Source: Acheta domesticus (taxonomy: Eukaryota; Arthropoda; Insecta; Orthoptera; Gryllidae). Taken from it: a stretch of 64,000 nt of DNA. Below, one piece after another: positions 58,721 through 64,000 of this stretch. Where the stretch lies: NCBI GenBank assembly GCA_031308135.1, contig JAHLJT010008446.1, forward strand, positions 162,003,532-162,067,531. Reading direction: 5' to 3'. The notes under the pieces were generated by a model. That model worked only from the letters and a program-made list of their open reading frames with translations, was not told the origin of the DNA and searched no databases. Every line of letters begins with the position of its first letter. Position 1 is the first letter of the stretch. Made by a program: the position numbers and the translations under genes.

Positions 58721-58724
58721 TCGT

Positions 58725-58940
58725 TTAGTTTATAGCTGTGATGACCTCATGGCTCGCCGCCTGTCGCAGCTGCCCTGAAGACTCACGCTCCTTTCTTTTC
58801 GTATTGCTTGCCATTTTCTTCATCCTCTTTTCCCAACTTTCTCTTTCCTTCTGAGCCACCTCTTTTTCAGCTCCTTTTGTTCCTTCAGTAATCAGTCTCG
58901 TTCTTCCCTCCGTCGATAACGCTTCCCTTCTCACCAAGTC
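58725..58940 (-). pseudogene. Unrecognised charged coding-like fragment (about 70 codons)
   Basis: The reverse frame reads REALSTEGRTRLITEGTKGA, EKEVAQKERESWEKRMKKMA, SNTKRKERESSGQLRQ and ends TAG at 58725. The composition (K/E/R-rich, helical) is unlike the random ORFs nearby, which suggests true coding ancestry, perhaps a coiled-coil part of a transposon or host exon. It loses this character upstream near 58940, close to the TA of the family element at 58979. Confidence 0.3.
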
Positions 58941-58978
58941 CAGAGAACGTGATATATTGAAGTATCGAATATAATCTA

Positions 58979-59250
58979 GTAGTGATACAACAGCACACAC
59001 TTACTCAATTATTTGTAACGGTTAAAAATTATACTACTACATGAATCTGGAAAAGTGTTTTCAGCCAAATTTTCTTCCCTCGTCAAGATTTGAACTTCGG
59101 TCATTCGAAAAATCACGCAAAGCACGTAACTTCTTACTTACTAAAGTATTGTAATCGTGCGCCAAAAAACTGCAAATTTTTGAAAAAAAACTCTTATTGC
59201 CGGGCTCTGGTAATAAAAGAGTAGATAAATCTTGTTCGTATATGTATATA
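58979..59250. mobile_element. GTGGTGCTAC-family fragment
   Basis: GTAGTGATACAACAGCACAC after TA (58977-58978). The block 'gaaaagtgttttcagcc' and a reverse-strand B-box-like AAGTTCAAATC match the element at 15370. It ends near 59250 where a different transposon starts. Confidence 0.5.
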
Positions 59251-59252
59251 TA

Positions 59253-60517
59253 CAGGTGAGTCACGTAACTTTAGCACCTCTTGTAACTTTTGAACGGTTA
59301 AAGTTATTGCAATGCAGTTTTCACGGAAGTGCATGAGGAAAAGGGGCTAATAGATACGTACATTAATTTCTATTTATCACTTGTGTTTTACGAGATTTTT
59401 TAGGTAACTTTGATTTTTCAAATGGAACTATACATATTTTTTCAGTCTACCATGACGAGCGTAAAAAGACAATCCAGTGATACACATATTGTCATATGTT
59501 AGATGAGCATTTTTTGAGTAATTTTGATTTTTGCGACCGGGGTTTAACGGACATTTTGAATAGTCCACCACACAAGGTCACGCAGCGCTCCACCAGCACA
59601 CGTGCGCCCGGGGAAGGGAAGGGAAGGGAAGGGGAGGGATCTTATTTGAAAATACGAAACTTAGTATTCCAAATATTCACAAAACCATTGCAGTTTTTTC
59701 CTGAACTGTGCTTTCCATCCTTCTACATTTTCAGATTTTCGACTTTCTTTGATTGAGGAATTAAAGGATGGAAAATAATGATTTGTCATAAGTTTGTATC
59801 GTAATAAAATTGTTTATAACTTTAAATCCATTTAATGGGGTTTCATAAGATACGTATTAATGGGATCTTGAAACAAAGCACAATAAGAATAAATAATTAA
59901 AACTGTACAAAAAATATTGCATAATTTGATAAATTAATTTCAATATTAATAAGATTTTAATAATAACTTAGGGATAGAAATAATGTTATTTCAATAAATA
60001 CTACTTAAGACAAATCCGTATTTTCAATCCCTAAGAAACACAAAATATCTGAAAATGGATCAGGCTGGAAAGGAGAGTTCAGGAAAAATATGCAATAGTT
60101 TTGTGAATATTTTTCGTATCCTCAAGTACTAAAATCCCTTCCCTTTCCCGACCCCGCGTTTGCTGGGGGAGCGCTGCGTGACCTTGTGGGGCTGACAGTT
60201 ACAACGAAAATATCCGTTAAACACTACTCGCAAAATAATCACAATTACTCAAAAAAAAGCTTATCTAACATATGACAATATTTATATCTTTGGATTCGTC
60301 TTTTTACGCTTGTCATGATAGACTGAAAAAATATGTATAGTCCCATTTGAAAAAACAAAGTTACCTCAAATATCTCGTAAAATACAAGTGATAAAAGATA
60401 AATCAATACACATATAAATTAGCCCCATTCTCTCATTCACTTCCGTGAAAACTGCATTGTAATATCTTCAACCGTTCAAAAGTTGCAGGAGGTGCTAAAG
60501 TTACGTGACTCAGCCTG
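59253..60517. mobile_element. Non-autonomous DNA transposon with about 520-bp terminal inverted repeats, 1265 bp
   Basis: The left end CAGGTGAGTCACGTAACTTT mirrors the right end AAAGTTACGTGACTCAGCCTG. Complementarity continues with moderate divergence almost to the centre ('ccttgtgtgg'/'ccttgtgggg', 'catatgttagat', 'attcacaaaac', 'ttttcctgaact'). CAGG...CCTG termini and 8-bp flanks TATATATA/TGTATGTA (6 of 8 equal) would fit hAT, but this is tentative. The left arm holds a GGGAA tandem (59611-59638). No transposase. Confidence 0.75.
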
Positions 60518-60719
60518 TGTATGTATATATATATATACACACACACACACTCATATATGGGTCATTCTTTTCGTAGTCAGCATACGATCTGCAAGAGGTC
60601 CTTGAAATTAGCTGGACATTTTTTGACAGATTCCCACATTATACACAAGAAAGAAAATCACCATATTAGATTTTTGTCCAAAACTGCGTTCGGATAAAAA
60701 AATGTAGAAATATGCTATA

Positions 60720-61090
60720 AAAACACATTTATTTCATTGCAGTGTTAATAATATTCCAAACAATTTGTAAAACGTTCATAAAATTTCTTTTGCATGAATT
60801 ATTTATAAAAGACCTACTACGTATATAATTTCAGAAAATATGCTAAAAAAAATGCAAAGTTTACCGATTGTAATATTGAAAACGTGAAAAAACGTTAATT
60901 TAGACAGAAAAACATTAATTTCTAGAATAGTCCATCACTGATTTTGGTTTTATAGATAAATTATGTTTGGGAGACCTAAAAAAGACCCTTTAAACTTCTA
61001 GCCATATTTTTACGGTCATTACTTTTTTGTGACAATTTAAAGTCAATTTTTATTTATTTTCATACAAAAATTCATTAAAAATCAACAGGT
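60720..61090 (+). repeat. Left arm of an inverted repeat bounding 60.7-63.8 kb
   Basis: Matches the reverse complement of about 63455-63790 (blocks 'aatttcagaaa', 'caaagtttacc', 'gaaaacgtgaaaaaa', 'aaattatgtttgg', 'agccatatttttacggtcat'). Divergence is moderate, so this is older than the 35-41 kb palindrome. The outer ends are unclear; the window ends soon after the right arm. Confidence 0.65.
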
Positions 61091-61770
61091 TTAGACGTTT
61101 TTATAATTCAAGTTCTTTGATAAATTTTATGATTACCTACTGATCTTTTGGAGCAAATGCAATGTACACTGATTATATATTTTATTAATATATTCATATT
61201 TGTAAACGCTAACAACTTGTTCTCCCAATCTTATTTTATGAAAATTCATTATCGCTTTTTTGTTTCTTTGACGTATCTTCTGGCTGTTTCCTTCTTTGGT
61301 GCTCGATCTCTTGAGAAAAAAAGATGGTTTTAATGTTCGAAAACAACATTTGATGAAGTAATAAAGTTTAAAATCATATCGGTTATAATCTAAGGGAAAT
61401 TGGTTCAACTCTTATGTAGAACTTTGGTCCAGTTATGGTTTTCGGCAACGTTGAACAAACCTCCAGTGTCTTGAAGGGAGTGTGATTTCATATCTACGTA
61501 GCCATTTTCTGCTAGTGTGCAGGAATGAAAACCTCGTATCCCTTTAACAGGCACAGCATTCTTGAATCTGGTGTTCATTTTGATCCTGTGATTTCAAGTG
61601 TCGTTTTTCTGAGCAAATTTGATGGTTAATCCTTCAATATTTTTATGTGACCATGCGAAGAATTGCATTCGCGTTTGAATTTGCTTTTCTGGAGGCAACT
61701 GAAAACTTATTTTTGAAGCTTATCGCTTGATCGTTCCTCCCAAACCATCACTGGGTCCTTTCCCCAGTAG

Positions 61771-62870
61771 TTTTATTTATTTATTTACGTCAAAAACAAT
61801 TAGAAACTGTGTGTGACGAGCTATGGGGAGAAGTGAAATTTGTCCACGTTATGGCAATTCTATGATCTTTATCCTAAACCATATTTAAGTCGAATTTTGA
61901 ATAAAGAAAAAAAGAGCGATTTTTTTAAACGATTAAATTCGATAGAAAAGTTCCCATCTTTTCTGCTGCAATTGTTTCTATACAATTCGAGACTATACCG
62001 AGCATCAAAGGAAAGTAACATTAATTTTAACAATGATAGTTAATGTAATTATTTACCATTTGGGCTGTATAATTCTAAAGAACCTGTAACAAGTATTGTA
62101 CCACAGCTTCTGGGTCGATGTCCTCCATCTCGATCAGGTTTTTCGTTCAGTTTCCCTGATCCTTTGAGCAAATGCTGAGATGGTCCCTTGTTTTTGCTTC
62201 TGGACATAAATGTAACTTCCTTATTTGTGGATATCTTCTGAATTTCAGTGGGAAATATAGTTATTCAAATTATCGTTTTCCATATTGTCGCGGCAAAAAG
62301 TATTATTCTTTCATGAAGAACATGATGAGGGTTGAGGGCACAAATTTATAGGCTAATTTACCTTTGAAAATAGATTTTATTATATAGGAGCGAATATTTT
62401 GTCAACAAAACTTTAATGTCATACGGCATAGTGTTGTAGAATAATGTACATGAATTGTAAGTGAATTTTTGTAGTGAGCTGTTGATACTGCCACCTGATG
62501 AGTATGATTACTACGTCGTGTGCTATACTTACAGACATCGACGTTTGCTGAAAATATATTCCCACTCTTAAGTAAGTCATTTTTGACAAAAACTTCTGAT
62601 TCGTAAATCAGGAGACAAGGTAATGGTAAAATTCCTAGTTTAATAAAGAGAGACTTAAAAGAATCACGTAGGTGGGATTTGCTTATTATTCGTACAATCC
62701 TTTTTTGTAATCTGAAAGTCTGCGAGCTATAAGATGTGTTTTCCCTAGAATATTATGCCATATCTCAGGTGTGAGTGAACATTGGCAAAATATACACAAC
62801 GAGCAGCATGAAGACTGACGGAATTTGAAAGAATTCTGAACGCCCAGTAGTTGACCGCACACGTGCTCCA
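61771..62870 (-). pseudogene. Jockey-like LINE copy D with an internal inversion
   Basis: Reverse strand 62870-62413 is the C-terminal ORF2 region (homologous to 46110-46550 of copy A; for example the NILGKTHLIARR region against ENTSYSSQTFR in shifted frames). It stops at 'gacattaaa'. The next part of the gene ('cgattaaattcgatagaaaag' on) and most of the 3' UTR are found on the forward strand at 61926-62412. The last part of the UTR with its (TAAA)n tail is again on the reverse strand (61925-61771). Copy B gives the normal order. So about 487 bp are inverted in place; both junctions are A/T-rich (TTTAAA-like). Confidence 0.7.
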
Positions 62871-62896
62871 AATCATCTGAAATGATCTTCAGTTCA

Positions 62897-63271
62897 TTAG
62901 TTCAGAACTTCTTCTCCTCCTCTAAAGCAGGGGTGGACTGTAGCCTGCGAATTATTCCCGAGCACCCCTTGTACGCTGTTCTGCAAAATAAAGAAGTGGT
63001 TTTCGCAGAAATCAGCTACTACAACAATCTCTTTTTCAGTGGCATTGTTTTTCACTTGTCGAAAATGTTCCGATTGTTGCATGGTGAAGAAATGATGCGA
63101 TGATAGCTGTTCAAGTTTCTCCATTAGAATTTCCAGGAATTGATTACATGGTTGCACTAAAGTTTCTAATGAACACCGATTTACATTTATCCACTCTTGA
63201 TATGTGATACATTCGGTTTCGTCTAACTCAAAATTTTTTAAAATCGCATCTTTGAATTCGGTGGTATCCAA
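62897..63271 (-). pseudogene. Unassigned coding fragment (124 codons), transposon-like
   Basis: The reverse frame holds FELDETECITYQEWINVNRC, KEIVVVADFCENHFFILQNS and NNSQATVHPCF. I recall ADF-EN-F-QD--QG-HWNNSQ-T-HP as a conserved motif of uncharacterised multi-copy arthropod proteins. Here the W is missing (VLGNNSQ). Upstream, similar coding (RLDN, TTEFKDAI) continues through stop codons up to about 63390, so the copy is decaying. It lies between the arms of the 60.7-63.8 kb inverted repeat and could be its transposase remnant or passenger. Confidence 0.4.
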
Positions 63272-63454
63272 AAATTAGTTATCCAACCGACTACAATATA
63301 ATTCCTACAATGTGATACGTTCGGCGTCTACAAAACTGATATCGTCCGTGTATTTTTCATCACTAAGAAATTCTGTACGCTGTAACTTGACGGCCAGGTT
63401 GTGGTGATACCATTCACATCCTATAGATGGAGCGCGACTTAAATTATCTGGCTC

Positions 63455-63790
63455 TAAAAATAAAAATTGACTTTAAATTGACACAAAAAAGGAATGACCG
63501 TAAAAATATGGCTAAAAAGGGCTTTAGTTTTAGGTCCACCAAACATAATTTATCAATAAAAACCAATATTGGGGATCGAGAAATTAATGTTTCTGTCTAA
63601 ATAAAATTTTTTCACGTTTTCATTATTAAAGTAGGTAAACTTTGTATTTTCTGGCTTGTTTGTTTCTGAAATTATACACATAGTATTATAAAAAATAATG
63701 TAGAAGAAATTTTATAAACATTTTACCAATTGTTTGCAATATTATTGACGTTGAAATGAAATAAATGGACGGTGTTATGCATCAACCCGC
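63455..63790 (-). repeat. Right arm of the inverted repeat bounding 60.7-63.8 kb
   Basis: Reverse-complement partner of 60720-61090. Beyond it (63791-64000) I recognise nothing. Confidence 0.65.
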
Positions 63791-64000
63791 TATGCGACAT
63801 CATACAAGTTTTGAGAAAATCGTGTTCAAAGATTTTATTACATTTTCAGCTTTAAAAACTGTTATTTAATTATTTCTGACTTGATAATCACTTACATGAC
63901 AATACTTCATGCTGATTCGTACTGTACGAGTAAAAATCCTCGATATTCATATGAACGGTCAACATCCTTATATTGCACTTAGACTGAGCGAGAATGCCGT

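Overview
The window is AT-rich, non-coding-dominated eukaryotic DNA of arthropod type. I see no intact single-copy host gene. Almost everything recognisable is a transposable element or a repeat of unknown origin. The coding fragments (an R1-like LINE, RTE-like and Jockey-like LINEs, a Tc1-type and a pogo/Tigger-type transposase, a piggyBac-type MITE, tRNA-headed SINE-like sequences) are typical of insects. Their resemblance to elements I remember from cockroaches, termites and relatives suggests a polyneopteran insect. That placement is an inference from element families only.

Layout. 1-5.4 kb holds a repeat fragment, a solo LTR (255-828), a nested inverted repeat (2.2-3.1 kb), a LINE C-terminal fragment (about 4.0-4.3 kb) and a reverse-strand Jockey-like LINE remnant (4.4-5.4 kb). 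5.4-15.4 kb is a nested stack. One old LINE (called E1 here) is cut into three collinear pieces by a nearly intact R1-like element (5605-11367) and by a full-length 3.26 kb RTE-like element (11955-15212, with a 12-bp target duplication). 15.4-20 kb holds a TA-flanked element of the GTGGTGCTAC family with two tandem hairpins, and a decayed pogo/Tigger element with 17-bp terminal inverted repeats. 21.4-31.2 kb is bounded by two inverted arms of about 1.2 kb, enclosing a SINE, another GTGGTGCTAC element and a long-TIR MITE. 34.9-40.9 kb is a near-perfect inverted repeat (1.92-kb arms, 2.18-kb spacer) whose spacer carries a broken Tc1-type transposase and two tRNA-like SINE heads. 42.9-43.8 kb is a piggyBac-like MITE flanked by TTAA. 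45-63 kb contains four copies of one Jockey-like LINE (one internally inverted), a solo LTR inside a TA microsatellite, several GTGGTGCTAC elements, a 1.27-kb long-TIR transposon (59253-60517) and another inverted-repeat-bounded region at the right edge.

The unifying theme is a diverse family of non-autonomous elements, at least eight partial or complete copies here. They end in GTGGTGCTAC next to a TA dinucleotide and have long internal inverted repeats built of modules of about 250 bp. They seed the palindromes of the window and are the best candidate for an undescribed system. A Tc1-type transposase (a TA-targeting superfamily) sits inside the largest palindrome and is bordered by a sequence also found at one family terminus, so it is a possible but unproven mobilising source.
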